Below are positions 41,022-49,654 of a stretch of 63,079 nucleotides of DNA, piece by piece. A model generated the notes under the pieces. It did no database searches. It was not told where the DNA came from and worked only from the letters and a program-made list of their open reading frames with translations. The number at the start of each line of letters is the position of its first letter. The first letter of the stretch is position 1. The position numbers were made by a program, and so were the translations under genes. The DNA is taken from the NCBI GenBank assembly GCA_030696455.1, contig JAUYSH010000028.1, positions 1 to 63,079 on the forward strand, in the 5' to 3' direction. Origin of the DNA: Elusimicrobiota bacterium. Lineage in GTDB: Bacteria > Elusimicrobiota > Elusimicrobia > UBA1565 > UBA9628.

Positions 41022-41828
41022 GTGATGAGGCGTTCCTGCGGCCTGCTCGTCGCGGTTTTCCTGGCGCTGGCGCTGCCCGCGGCGGCGGTCAAGGTCTGCG
41101 TCGTGGTCACCACGAGCCAGGCGCGCGGCGCCGCCGCCCGCGCGGGCAAGGACGTCAGCGTGCTGGCCTTCGATCGCGCGCGCCTGGCCGATCCCCTCGA
41201 GAAAGGACGCTTCCTCGCCGCCTTGCAGGCCTCGGACCGCGTCATCGCCGTCGCGGACGGCCAAGCCTGCGGCTGGCTCGGACGGGAGGTCGACGGAGTC
41301 GCCGTAAGCTGCGTCATGCCTTACGACGCGGCGCAGATCCTCGACTTCGCGCGGTCCGTCGGGTGGTCCCGGATCGCCGCGGTGCACATGACGGGCTACG
41401 AAAAGGTGTACGCGCGTCTGCGCATCCTCGCCAGAGCGAGGGACATCGAGCTCGACTCCGTCCGTCTCGTGGGGACCCGGGACCTGACGCGCGCCCTGCC
41501 GCGCGCCCTGGAAACCGCCAAGGCCGTGTGGATCCTCGGTGACACGAGGCTCACCGAAGGCGCGGCCTTCGACCATCTCATCGAGGCCACCTTGCCCCGG
41601 CGCATCCCGCTGATCGTGCCGGACTCCGGGCTCGTCGCGCGCGGCGCTTTTCTCGGCTCCGAGGTCGACCGCTCGGCCCTGACCCGCCACGCCGTCGACG
41701 CGGCGAACCTCGCGGCCGCCGGGGCGCCGACGGTCGCGGCCCTGACGACGGCCCCGGGCGCACGCCTCGTCATCAACCGAATCCTCGCCCGCCGCTGGGG
41801 CGTGCGCGTCCCGGGAGAGGCGAGATGA
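41022..41828 (+). CDS. Periplasmic ABC-type substrate-binding protein (PF04392-like)
   Basis: 268 residues from GTG 41022 (ATG 41025 equally possible). Signal peptide ending near LALALPAAA. Two-lobed binding protein fold: KVCVVVTTSQARG opens lobe 1, SRIAAVHMTGYEKVYARL opens lobe 2, and the C-terminal INRILARRWGVRVP matches the closing motif of the PF04392 group. No ABC permease or ATPase is next to it; instead it overlaps a histidine kinase gene by 4 nt. It may therefore act as the periplasmic sensor subunit for that kinase. Confidence 0.7.
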   Translation: MMRRSCGLLVAVFLALALPAAAVKVCVVVTTSQARGAAARAGKDVSVLAFDRARLADPLEKGRFLAALQASDRVIAVADGQACGWLGREVDGVAVSCVMPYDAAQILDFARSVGWSRIAAVHMTGYEKVYARLRILARARDIELDSVRLVGTRDLTRALPRALETAKAVWILGDTRLTEGAAFDHLIEATLPRRIPLIVPDSGLVARGAFLGSEVDRSALTRHAVDAANLAAAGAPTVAALTTAPGARLVINRILARRWGVRVPGEAR

Positions 41829-43123
41829 CCCCGTCCTCGACCCAGGAGGCCCTGCGCTGGGAGGCCTTCGCGCGCCGGCTCATGCTGCTCTTCTCCCTTC
41901 TGACCGTGATTCTGGGCGGCGGCACGACCGCGCTGTCCGCCCTGCGCTTGAGGTCCTTGCTCGAAACTTCCCTGACCCAGCGCGGCGAGGCCATCGCGGA
42001 GGCCGCGGCCCGCTCCGCCTTCGTCCCCTTGAGCCTGGAGGACCGCGATTCGCTGGCGAGCATCGCCTCGTATTACGAGGGCCAGTCCGCCCTCGCCTCC
42101 CTGCGCATACTCGACGACCGCGGCGGCGAATGGGCGCGCTTCTCGCGCCCGGGGGCTCCGAGCGAAGGCCTCATCACGGTGACCGCGCCCGTCGCCGCCC
42201 GCGGCGCGCTTGAGTCCGACCCGCCGGTCGGCAGCGTCGTGATCCTCCTGGACCCGAGCGGCATCCGGGCGACTTTGGCGTGGCAGGTCACCGTGATCCT
42301 CGGCTTCAACGGCATGTTCGCGGCCGCCATCCTGCTCAGCGGGCTGTTCATCATCCGCCGGCTGACCGGCGGGATGCATGAGCTCGCGCGCCAGGCCGCG
42401 CGGGCCGAGGATCTCGCGCGCTCCAACCGCGAGCTCGAGGAGTTCGCCTACATCGCCTCGCACGATCTGCAGGCGCCCCTGCGCCGCATCACCGGGTTCT
42501 CCCAGCTGCTCGCGAAGCGCTATAAAGGGAAGATCGACGCCGAGGCCGACGACTTCATCGGCCGCATCGGGCTCAGCACCGAGCGCATGCAGAACCTCAT
42601 TCAGGACCTGCTGACCTACTCCCGCGCCGGCTCGCGCACGCTCGAGCCCATCCTCACCGACCTCAACCGGCTCCTGCGCGACGTGCTGTCGGACCTCGAA
42701 GCGCCGCTGAAGGAGGCCGGCGTCCGCGTGATCTGCGGCCCGCTGCCCTCCTTGGTCGTCGACGCCGGGCTCGTCGCGCGGCTGCTCGAGAACCTCCTCG
42801 GCAACGCCGTCAAGTTCCGCGGCGAACGCCCCCCCGAGATCCGGGTTTCGGCGAGACGGGAGCGCGACGAGTGGATCTTCTCGGTCGCCGACAACGGGAT
42901 CGGCATCGAGCCGAAATTCATCGAGGACGTCTTCAAGATGTTCCGCCGCCTGCACCCCGCCTCGTCGTATGCGGGAACGGGCATCGGCCTGGCCGTCGCG
43001 CGCAAGGTCGTCGAGCGCCACGGCGGGAGAATCTGGGTCGAGTCGGCGCCCGGTCATGGCGCGACGTTTCATTTCACGCTCGGCGCCTCGCGCGCGGCGG
43101 ATAAGGAGGAGAAAAATGTCTAA
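41825..43123 (+). CDS. Membrane sensor histidine kinase
   Basis: 432 residues. TM1 (about 19-40), a periplasmic sensor region (about 41-155) and TM2 (VTVILGFNGMFAAAILLSGLFII, about 157-179), then a short linker and HisKA with FAYIASHDLQAPLRRITGFSQLL (phospho-His near 213), as in phytochrome-type kinases. The ATPase domain has LLGNAVKF (N box), VADNGIGIE (G1), FKMFRRLHP (F box) and GTGIGLAVARKV (G2). It is co-translated with the binding protein upstream and the response regulator downstream. Confidence 0.9.
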   Translation: MTPSSTQEALRWEAFARRLMLLFSLLTVILGGGTTALSALRLRSLLETSLTQRGEAIAEAAARSAFVPLSLEDRDSLASIASYYEGQSALASLRILDDRGGEWARFSRPGAPSEGLITVTAPVAARGALESDPPVGSVVILLDPSGIRATLAWQVTVILGFNGMFAAAILLSGLFIIRRLTGGMHELARQAARAEDLARSNRELEEFAYIASHDLQAPLRRITGFSQLLAKRYKGKIDAEADDFIGRIGLSTERMQNLIQDLLTYSRAGSRTLEPILTDLNRLLRDVLSDLEAPLKEAGVRVICGPLPSLVVDAGLVARLLENLLGNAVKFRGERPPEIRVSARRERDEWIFSVADNGIGIEPKFIEDVFKMFRRLHPASSYAGTGIGLAVARKVVERHGGRIWVESAPGHGATFHFTLGASRAADKEEKNV

Positions 43124-43592
43124 GCCCCTGGAAGTGCTGCTGGTGGAGGACGACGAGGACGACGTGCTGCTCACCCGGGAGGCCCTCAAGGACTCCAAGG
43201 TGATCGTGAGCATGGCGGTCGCGCAGGACGGCGAGGAGGCGCTCAAGCGCCTGCGGCGCCTGCCCCCGTTCGAGGCCGCGCCCGTGCCGGACCTGATCCT
43301 GCTCGACCTGAACCTTCCCCGCGTCAGCGGGCGGGAGGTCCTCAAGGAGCTCAAGGCCGATCCGGTGCTCAAGAAGATTCCCGTGGTCGTGCTCACGACG
43401 TCCGCCGCCGACACCGACGTGCTCAGGTGCTACGATCTCGGCGCGAACTGCTACATCACCAAGCCCGTCGACTTCGAGCAGTTCCAGCGCATCATCAAGG
43501 TCATCGACGAGTTCTGGCTCACCATCGTGAAGCTGCCGCGCATCGAGGCCCAGTCGCGAAAGCCGGCGAAAAATAATACCTCGCCGCGATAG
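43116..43592 (+). CDS. Single-domain response regulator (Rcp1 type)
   Basis: 158 residues. Start ATG 43116 has GGAGGA upstream and overlaps the kinase gene by 8 nt. A receiver domain only: acidic pocket VEDDEDDVLLT, phospho-Asp in LILLDLNLPRVSG, Thr/Ser in VVLTTSAAD and Lys in YITKPVDF. The asparagine-rich DDEDDVLLTREAL start and long beta3-alpha3 loop are typical of regulators paired with phytochrome-like kinases. No output domain, so it passes phosphate or binds a partner protein. Confidence 0.9.
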   Translation: MSKPLEVLLVEDDEDDVLLTREALKDSKVIVSMAVAQDGEEALKRLRRLPPFEAAPVPDLILLDLNLPRVSGREVLKELKADPVLKKIPVVVLTTSAADTDVLRCYDLGANCYITKPVDFEQFQRIIKVIDEFWLTIVKLPRIEAQSRKPAKNNTSPR

Positions 43593-43612
43593 GCGTCGAA
43601 GCGCTTTCCGTC

Positions 43613-43618
43613 TATACT
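43613..43618 (+). promoter_or_regulatory. -10 hexamer of the BON gene
   Basis: TATACT ends 7 nt before ATG 43626 (4 nt before ATG 43623), favouring the second ATG as start of a leaderless mRNA. Confidence 0.5.
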
Positions 43619-43625
43619 GCGGATG

Positions 43626-43997
43626 ATGGCTCGAGGACGTCTTGCGACGGCGGCCGCCTTCCTCCTGGCCTTCCCGGCCGGGGCCGGCGCGGCCCGCTCG
43701 CCGGAGGGTGCGGCCTTCACCGGCGCGGCGGACGCGTGGCCCTACCCGGCACGTTCATCGGTCGGGCTCGAGCGCGACCTGAAGATCGCCCAGGAGATCC
43801 GAGACCAGCTGCTGCGGAGCCGGTTCGTGGATTCCGACAAGGTCGGCGTCCTCGTGCTCGACGGCACGGCGATCCTGACCGGAGACGTCGACACCGCGGC
43901 CGAGCGCTCATCGGCGGAGCAGAACGCCTTTGAAGGAGGAGCGGTGCGCGTCCGCAACCGCCTGACGGTCCGCGGCCGCGGCCGCTTCCCATATTGA
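43626..43997 (+). CDS. Exported BON-domain protein
   Basis: 123 residues from ATG 43626 (or one more from 43623). Signal peptide to about AGAGAA. One BON domain (about 50-115): ERDLKIAQEIRDQLLRSRFVD, then VLVLDGTAILTGDVDTAAER and VRVRNRLTV. BON domains sit in the periplasm, bind phospholipid or protect the envelope under osmotic stress (OsmY type has two; this has one). It meets the minus-strand MFS gene tail to tail with a 4-nt gap. Confidence 0.75.
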   Translation: MARGRLATAAAFLLAFPAGAGAARSPEGAAFTGAADAWPYPARSSVGLERDLKIAQEIRDQLLRSRFVDSDKVGVLVLDGTAILTGDVDTAAERSSAEQNAFEGGAVRVRNRLTVRGRGRFPY

Positions 43998-44001
43998 GCG
44001 G

Positions 44002-45885
44002 TCAGCGCCGTCGAGACGACATCCAGAAGAAGACGGAGGCCGCGCTCAGCGCGACCGCGAGCGCCAGCATGCCGGCCGTGCCGCCGAAGCCGTCGAATAT
44101 CCAGCCCATGGCCAGCAGCGCCGCCATCCCGACCGTGGTCGCCAGCGAGTAGACGAAGCCGGTCACCGCGCCGACGTCCTCCTTGGAGGCCGCGGACTGG
44201 AAGTAGGACGCGAGCGCCAGTTCGTTGCCGAGCATGGCCATCGCCATCAGGAAGATCACCGGGGCGGCGACGTAGACGCTCGGAAAAAGCCACAGCAGCC
44301 AGGCGCCCAGGACCGCCGCCGCGGCGTAGCGCTGCCAGCCTTTGCCTGACGAGGCGTTCTCCCCGCGGCGCGCGGCCTGGCGGCGCAGGAGGAGAGCGGC
44401 GGCGAACTCCCCCAGGTTCCAGGCGCCGAGCAGGACGGCCGCGGCGGCGGGCGAGCCGAGGACCTTCGCGGCGTAGACGACCGCCAGCATCTGATGGAAT
44501 AGGTTGTGAAGCGTGATGACCGGGATATTCAGCAGGGCGGAGCGCCGCAGTTCGGGGCTCGACCAGACCAGGCGAGCCCCGCGCGTGAGGCTCTTGAGGG
44601 CCGCGAGGGCGCTCCCGCGCTTCTTCGCGGGGGCGGGCTCCCCCGCCGCGGCGGCGGGAGCGGCCTCGGTGCGGCGGAAGGCCAGTCGGGCGAAGAGCAG
44701 CGCGGCGATGAAATAGGCGGCGGGATGGATGCCGAGCGTCGCGAGATAGCCGAGCTTGTCGAGGAGAAGTCCGGTCCCGAAGATGCCCGCCATGGCGGCG
44801 AGCTCGCGCGCGATGTAGATCTTCGCGTTGTGCGCGTTGAGGACGCGCTCATCTCGCCCGAGGATCTGGGGCAGGGCCGCGCGCCGGGCGATGTCGAAGG
44901 CCCCGCCGAGCAGTCCGTTGACCGTGAACAAGGCGAAGATGGCGGGCAGGCCGAGCGTGGTGCCGAAGGCGAAGGCGAGCGGGATGGCGCCGATGGCCGT
45001 GATCTGAAGGATGGCGGTCACGGCCAGGACCTTCGCGGGGCTGAAGCGGTCCACGAGGGGCCCGGCGACCCAGCCGGCGACCAGGCCGGCGAGCTGCGAC
45101 GACAGGAACAAGGCCCCGACGAGGCTGGCCGCGCCGTACTGAGTCAGCAGCAGCGCGGGCACGACGAGGTTGAGCGCCTCGATGCCCACCTTGACGACGG
45201 AGATGCCGCCCGCGTAGAGAAGGAAGCCCCGGCGGGCCGGCGCGGGAATCTCCGGCATCGGCGCGGCGGGCTCGGAGGCCGGAGCCTCGAGGGACGCCTG
45301 CGCGGGACGCAAGGCCGCGCCCAGGTTCGAGTCCCCCGCCTCGAGGAATCCCGAGACGCCGTTCGAGGGCCGGACCTGCGTCTCGCCGCTGAGAATGCCC
45401 TCCAGCTCGTCGCCGGAGCGCCGCAGATCGGCGCGAGAGGAGGCGGCCGAGGAGACATTCTCCAGCGCCCGGGCCGCGGACTCGGACAACGCGGCGACGC
45501 GGCCGGAGGCGCCGTCGGCGGGAACCGCCTTCGCGGGCGAGGAGCGCAGCGACGGCACGGCTAAGGCGAGGGCGCGCGCAGGAGCGGCGACGGGACGCGC
45601 GAGCGCGGCCGCCGGCGCGACGGGAGCGGCGACGGCGGGGAGCAGCGACGGGACAGGCGCCGGCGCGGCGAGCGCCGAGGCGAGGCCCGGCGCCGACGGA
45701 GCCAGGCCGGGCGGAGAGAACCGGAGAAGCGCGGGGACGGCCGCGGCGGCCGCCGCGGAAACACCCGCCGGGGCGGATGCCGATGCCGCCCGGAGGGCCG
45801 CCTGGCCCCACGCGGACGGGCCGAGGGTCTCCAGGAATAGGAGAACGCAAAGGGTTGAGGCGAGGCCGCGGCGAACGGAGCTCAT
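44002..45885 (-). CDS. MFS transporter with an N-terminal signal peptide and Ala/Pro-rich extension
   Basis: 627 residues. Start ATG 45885 is supported by TACAAT 7 nt upstream and by a signal peptide (VRRGLASTLCVLLFLETLGPSAWG). About 200 residues of Ala/Pro/Ser-rich, probably disordered sequence follow before a 12-helix MFS domain (about 235-627) with GWVAGPLVDRFSPAKVL (the A-motif loop between helices 2 and 3) and GGAFDIARRAALPQI. The carrier resembles MFS_3-type exporters (EntS group). Two peaks of Ala/Pro between domains could span the periplasm. Substrate unknown. Confidence 0.72.
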   Translation of the reverse strand: MSSVRRGLASTLCVLLFLETLGPSAWGQAALRAASASAPAGVSAAAAAAVPALLRFSPPGLAPSAPGLASALAAPAPVPSLLPAVAAPVAPAAALARPVAAPARALALAVPSLRSSPAKAVPADGASGRVAALSESAARALENVSSAASSRADLRRSGDELEGILSGETQVRPSNGVSGFLEAGDSNLGAALRPAQASLEAPASEPAAPMPEIPAPARRGFLLYAGGISVVKVGIEALNLVVPALLLTQYGAASLVGALFLSSQLAGLVAGWVAGPLVDRFSPAKVLAVTAILQITAIGAIPLAFAFGTTLGLPAIFALFTVNGLLGGAFDIARRAALPQILGRDERVLNAHNAKIYIARELAAMAGIFGTGLLLDKLGYLATLGIHPAAYFIAALLFARLAFRRTEAAPAAAAGEPAPAKKRGSALAALKSLTRGARLVWSSPELRRSALLNIPVITLHNLFHQMLAVVYAAKVLGSPAAAAVLLGAWNLGEFAAALLLRRQAARRGENASSGKGWQRYAAAAVLGAWLLWLFPSVYVAAPVIFLMAMAMLGNELALASYFQSAASKEDVGAVTGFVYSLATTVGMAALLAMGWIFDGFGGTAGMLALAVALSAASVFFWMSSRRR

Positions 45886-45892
45886 CCCGTTA

Positions 45893-45898
45893 ATTGTA
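45893..45898 (-). promoter_or_regulatory. -10 hexamer of the MFS gene
   Basis: TACAAT on the minus strand ends 7 nt before ATG 45885; leaderless layout. Confidence 0.5.
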
Positions 45899-46101
45899 CG
45901 GCGCCGACGTCGGACGGGGGTAGGAGCATTGGACCCACGCGAGCCTGGGCCGAACGACTCTCCGGACTCCGCCATCCCTCGGCGTCACGAGACCTATAAC
46001 AATAATTCATCGCCTCTCAATCGACTCCGCGACGGCCAAATCTTAACATCCTGCCGACGCAACGGCCCTCGGGGCCGAAGACATGATTCACGGAGGACGC
46101 A

Positions 46102-46893
46102 ATGCCCGAAGTCATCAACAAGAAAGTCGTCGCGATCGAGTATCCGCGGCACGAAGAGACGATCGAGTCGAACAATTACACCTTTCGCGTGGCCGCGATG
46201 CCCGGCGCCAAGGCGGTCGAGGTGTCGGTGAACGAGTCCGGCTGGCTGCCCTGCCGCAAGAGCGGCGGGTTCTGGTGGTACGACTGGTCCGGCTACGGCT
46301 CTGGAGAGCACGGCGTCGCCGCCCGCGTCCAGCTCGCCGACGGGCGCCAGCTCATCACCGAGAACCGCTTCTTCAAAGTGGAGCTCGACCGCGAGGGCCT
46401 CAACCGCACCGGCGGGGAGCGCCGCTCGCTGTCCCCCCGCCAGGCCCGCCAGTACCTCGTGCGGCCGGATCTGCACAAGCACCAGGCGCGAAAGTTCGTC
46501 GTGACCGTGCCCAACCAGCCGCCCGTCGTGCGCCGGCTGACGGAGCTGCTCTCCCAGGAGGGCGTCAACATCGACAGCCTTCTCATGGAGACGTCCGGCG
46601 ACGTCGCGTCCTTCCGGTTCCTGCTCGAGGAGGCCGACGGCCTGCGCGAGACCCTCGAGAACGAGGGTTTCCACGTCGTCGACGACCGGGTGTTCCGCCT
46701 GGACCTGCCCAACCGACCCGGCGAGATCGACCGGCTGACCCGCCGGCTCGTCGATCTGGGGGTCAGCATCCGCTACCTGTACGGGACCTCGCACGGCAAG
46801 ACGACGAAGGTCGTCTTCGCCGTCGATCGCCCCGAAGCCGCCGCCGAGGCGGTCAAGGAACTCGACCGCCGCGCCTCCGCCGTCGCGGCCTGA
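46102..46893 (+). CDS. Ig-like/carbohydrate-binding-like domain fused to two ACT domains
   Basis: 263 residues, cytoplasmic (no signal). The N-terminal ~95 residues form a beta-sandwich resembling E-set or CBM domains (YTFRVAAMPGAKAVEVSVNE, GFWWYDWSGYGSGEHGVAAR). After a basic linker come two ACT domains: FVVTVPNQPPVVRRLTELLS (about 132-190) and FRLDLPNRPGEIDRLTRRLV (about 195-255). ACT domains bind small ligands, usually amino acids, and regulate enzymes; here no enzyme is attached. It has a clear GGAGG site and a leader, ending in a strong hairpin terminator. Confidence 0.7.
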   Translation: MPEVINKKVVAIEYPRHEETIESNNYTFRVAAMPGAKAVEVSVNESGWLPCRKSGGFWWYDWSGYGSGEHGVAARVQLADGRQLITENRFFKVELDREGLNRTGGERRSLSPRQARQYLVRPDLHKHQARKFVVTVPNQPPVVRRLTELLSQEGVNIDSLLMETSGDVASFRFLLEEADGLRETLENEGFHVVDDRVFRLDLPNRPGEIDRLTRRLVDLGVSIRYLYGTSHGKTTKVVFAVDRPEAAAEAVKELDRRASAVAA

Positions 46894-46913
46894 CGCCGTT
46901 GCGCCGTACGTAA

Positions 46914-46947
46914 AAGGGGGCGCGTTCCATGAGGAACGCGCCCCCTT
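46914..46947. terminator. Bidirectional hairpin terminator
   Basis: A perfect 15-bp stem (46914-46928 with 46933-46947) around ATGA, with AA before and TT-rich sequence after, between convergent genes; it can serve both. Confidence 0.85.
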
Positions 46948-46955
46948 CGTTTCGC

Positions 46956-47576
46956 CTAGAACCGGACGGCCGAGCTGCTCCGCGCGTCCTCCAGAATCCT
47001 CTCGACCTTCGGCCAGTCGACGTTCTTGAGAAACGCCTCCACATAGGCGCCGCGCCCGTCGACCCCCGCGTCGACCATATAGGCGTGCTCCCATGCGTCG
47101 AGGACCAGGATCGGGATGAAGCCGGCCGGGTGGCCGTCCTCGTGCAGTCCGATCCAATGGTTGGTCAAGGTCTCGGCCCGAGGATCGAAATAGAGGATCG
47201 CCCAGCCGACCCCGCGCATCTTGCCGATGGCGGTGAATTCCTGCAGCCAGGCGGACCAGCCTCCGAACGATTTCTTCAGCAGCTTGACCGTCTCGGAGCC
47301 CTCCCCCAAGGGCTTCTGGCCGGCCTTCAAGATCCCGAAGTAATGCTCATGCAGGATCATCCCGTCGTACTCGAAGCCGAGCCGCCGCTTCAACTCCGCG
47401 AACTCCGGCCCGAAGCTCTTCTTCTCGGACAGCGCGGCGAGCTTATCGTTGAGAAGGTTGACGTTCTTGACGTAGCCCTCGTACAACGACCAGTGCTGCG
47501 CGATCTGCTCCTCGCCGATCCCGGACAGGCGCTTCGGCCTCAATTCCTCGCGAACCTGATATTTATGATGGTGCAT
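46956..47576 (-). CDS. Superoxide dismutase, Fe/Mn family
   Basis: 206 residues. Metal ligands are H28 (AQHWSLYEGYVKNVN), H76 or H78 (LHEHYFG), D160 and H164 (DAWEHAYMVD). The usual GGxxNH helix and QY motif are modified, so this belongs to a divergent branch, and Fe versus Mn cannot be told. No signal peptide: cytoplasmic. GAGGAGGG precedes the ATG, and a TATCGT hexamer (plus-strand ACGATA at 47598-47603) gives a leader of about 15 nt. Confidence 0.82.
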   Translation of the reverse strand: MHHHKYQVREELRPKRLSGIGEEQIAQHWSLYEGYVKNVNLLNDKLAALSEKKSFGPEFAELKRRLGFEYDGMILHEHYFGILKAGQKPLGEGSETVKLLKKSFGGWSAWLQEFTAIGKMRGVGWAILYFDPRAETLTNHWIGLHEDGHPAGFIPILVLDAWEHAYMVDAGVDGRGAYVEAFLKNVDWPKVERILEDARSSSAVRF

Positions 47577-47661
47577 GCGCCCTCCTCATGAGGCCCCACG
47601 ATAGCAGGCGGGCCCCGCCGTCTCCCACTGAGGAAGCGTAAAAGTTATGCTAACATCCGGC

Positions 47662-48951
47662 ATGCTCAAGCGCCTCGTTGGAGCGTTCGGCCCGTCGGAA
47701 CGGGCCGCCGGCGCCGTGGCCGGCGGCTACGCCCTGGCCTCGGGGGTTTGGATCATCGCCTCGGACCGGCTCCTCGCCGCGGCGCCGATCGACGTCGGAA
47801 CGCTGACGCGGCATCAGACGCTCAAGGGCTGGTTCTTCGTCGCGACCACGGCGCTGCTGCTGTTCGTCTTCATCCGCCGCGCGCTCGAGCGCCTGCGGGC
47901 CAGCGAGGAGAAGTTCCGGACCTTGGTCGAGCGCTCTCTGGCGGGCATCTACATCATCCAGGACGGACGCTTCGCCTACGTCAACTCCCGCTTCGGCGAG
48001 GTGTTCGGCTACCCGCCCGAGGTCATCACGGGGCGGCTAACCGTCGACGATCTCGTCGCCCCGGCCGACCGCCCGGTGGTGCGCGAGAACCTGCGCCGGC
48101 GTACGGCCGGCGAGATCCAGCACCTGAACTACGCCTTCACCGGGGCGCGCGCCGACGGCGCGTCCATCGACGTCGAGGTCGCCGGCGAGATGACGACCCT
48201 GAGCGGCCGCCCGGCCGTGATCGGGACCTTGCTCGACCAGACCGAGAGGAACAGGCTCCAGCGTCGCGCCCTCGAGGATCAGAAGGTCGAGACCTTGGGC
48301 CTGCTGGCCGGTGGCCTCGTCCACGATTTCGGGAACGTCGTCGCGGCCGTCATCGGCCACGCCGAGCTGCTCGCGCTCGGGCTCCCGAAGGGCTCCGCCG
48401 CCCGCCGCGACGCCGAGATCATCCAGGACTGCGCCCGGCACGCCTCGGACCTGACCCGTCAGCTCCTCACCTTCAGCCGCCGGCAGAAGCCGGCGCCCGT
48501 TTCCCTCGACCTCAACGCGACCGTGCGCGGCTGCGAGGCCATGCTGCGCAGCGCCGCCGGCTCCCTGATCCGGCTCGACCTGCTCCTCGAGGACGGCCTC
48601 GGCTCCGTCCGCGCCGCGCCGGGGCAGCTCGAGCAGGCCATGATGAACCTGGTCATCAACGCGCGCGACGCGATGCCGCGCGGCGGCGTCGTCGTCGTTT
48701 CCACGGCGCGCGGCGGCCTGAGCGGCAAGCCCTGCGCCGTCCTCGCCGTGCGCGACATGGGCGCGGGCATGGAGCCGGAGACCTTGGCCCGGGTCTTCGA
48801 GGTGTTCTTCACGACGAAGGGAGACAAGGGCACGGGCCTGGGACTGCCCACGGTGCAGCGCATCGCCGAGAACGCCGGAGGCCGCGTGGAGCTCGTCAGC
48901 TCTCCCGGCGTCGGCACCACGGCGCGCGTTCTTCTGCCGCTTATCCTATAA
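47662..48951 (+). CDS. PAS-domain sensor histidine kinase
   Basis: 429 residues from ATG 47662; ATG 47647 would overlap the TATGCT hexamer (47646-47651). Two hydrophobic segments (about 20-35 and 58-74), a PAS domain (about 84-205: FRTLVERSLAGIYIIQDGRF), then HisKA with LAGGLVHDFGNVVAAVIGHAELL (HDFxN type, phospho-His in VHDF) and an ATPase domain: MMNLVINARDAMP (N box), VRDMGAGME (G1), FFTTKGDKGTGLGLPTV (F and G2). No regulator is adjacent, so it is an orphan kinase. Confidence 0.88.
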   Translation: MLKRLVGAFGPSERAAGAVAGGYALASGVWIIASDRLLAAAPIDVGTLTRHQTLKGWFFVATTALLLFVFIRRALERLRASEEKFRTLVERSLAGIYIIQDGRFAYVNSRFGEVFGYPPEVITGRLTVDDLVAPADRPVVRENLRRRTAGEIQHLNYAFTGARADGASIDVEVAGEMTTLSGRPAVIGTLLDQTERNRLQRRALEDQKVETLGLLAGGLVHDFGNVVAAVIGHAELLALGLPKGSAARRDAEIIQDCARHASDLTRQLLTFSRRQKPAPVSLDLNATVRGCEAMLRSAAGSLIRLDLLLEDGLGSVRAAPGQLEQAMMNLVINARDAMPRGGVVVVSTARGGLSGKPCAVLAVRDMGAGMEPETLARVFEVFFTTKGDKGTGLGLPTVQRIAENAGGRVELVSSPGVGTTARVLLPLIL

Positions 48952-48952
48952 T
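48947..48952 (+). promoter_or_regulatory. Perfect -10 hexamer upstream of dapB
   Basis: TATAAT ends 9 nt before ATG 48962 and overlaps the stop of the kinase gene. Leaderless or 2-3 nt leader. Confidence 0.55.
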
Positions 48953-48961
48953 CCCCTCACC

Positions 48962-49654
48962 ATGGCATCTCCCCTCAAGATCGCGGTGTGCGGAGCGTCG
49001 GGACGGACGGGCTCGCGCGTGGCCGCGCTCGCCTGCGTGGATTCCCGGTTTCACCTGCTGGCCCGGGTCGGACGGGCGCAGGCCGCGTCGTTCGAGGACG
49101 AGGCCGGAGCCTGCGGCGCGGTCATCGACTTCACCACGCCCGACTCCTGCGTCCGGTTCGCGGCCGCGTGCGGCCGGAACAAGGTTCCCTTCGTGACCGG
49201 CACCACCGGGCTCACCGTCGTGCAGCGCGCCCAGGTCGCCGCCGCCGCGCGCAAGACCGCGGTGTTCATGGCCCCCAATTTCAGCCGCGGCGTGACGATG
49301 CTGCTTCATCTCGCCGAGGCCGCCGCGCGGCGTCTTCCCGATTACGACGCCGCCATCGTCGAGACCCACCACAAAGGGAAGAAGGACGCCCCTTCCGGCA
49401 CGGCGCTGCGCCTGGCGCAAGCGGTCGCCGAGGGCCGGCGCGACGATGCGGCCGTTCCCACCTCCTCCCTGCGCGTGGGCGGCGTCGTCGGCGATCACAG
49501 CCTGACCTTGGCCGGCTCGTTCGAACGGCTCACGCTTTCGCATACCGCGGACTCGCGCGACGCGTTCGCGCTCGGCGCGCTCGAGGCGGCGCTCTGGACG
49601 GCGCGCAAGAAGCCGGGACTATACGACATGCTCGACCTGATGGGGCTGAGATGA
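48962..49654 (+). CDS. dapB: 4-hydroxy-tetrahydrodipicolinate reductase
   Basis: 230 residues, at the short end of the family. Reduces HTPA in the diaminopimelate/lysine pathway. GASGRTGSR (11-19) binds NAD(P)H; IDFTTPD, VTGTTGL and ETHHKGKKDAPSGTA (catalytic H136/H137 and K141) are intact. The C-terminal half has the tetramer strand LRVGGVVGDHSLTLAG. First gene of a rightward operon ending with panC. Confidence 0.93.
   Translation: MASPLKIAVCGASGRTGSRVAALACVDSRFHLLARVGRAQAASFEDEAGACGAVIDFTTPDSCVRFAAACGRNKVPFVTGTTGLTVVQRAQVAAAARKTAVFMAPNFSRGVTMLLHLAEAAARRLPDYDAAIVETHHKGKKDAPSGTALRLAQAVAEGRRDDAAVPTSSLRVGGVVGDHSLTLAGSFERLTLSHTADSRDAFALGALEAALWTARKKPGLYDMLDLMGLR

Noticed and set aside
41396-43414. 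672-codon minus-strand open frame over the histidine kinase locus
   Set aside because: Mirror frame of three well-supported sense genes; low-complexity Ser/Arg then Glu/Gly composition and no recognisable motif.
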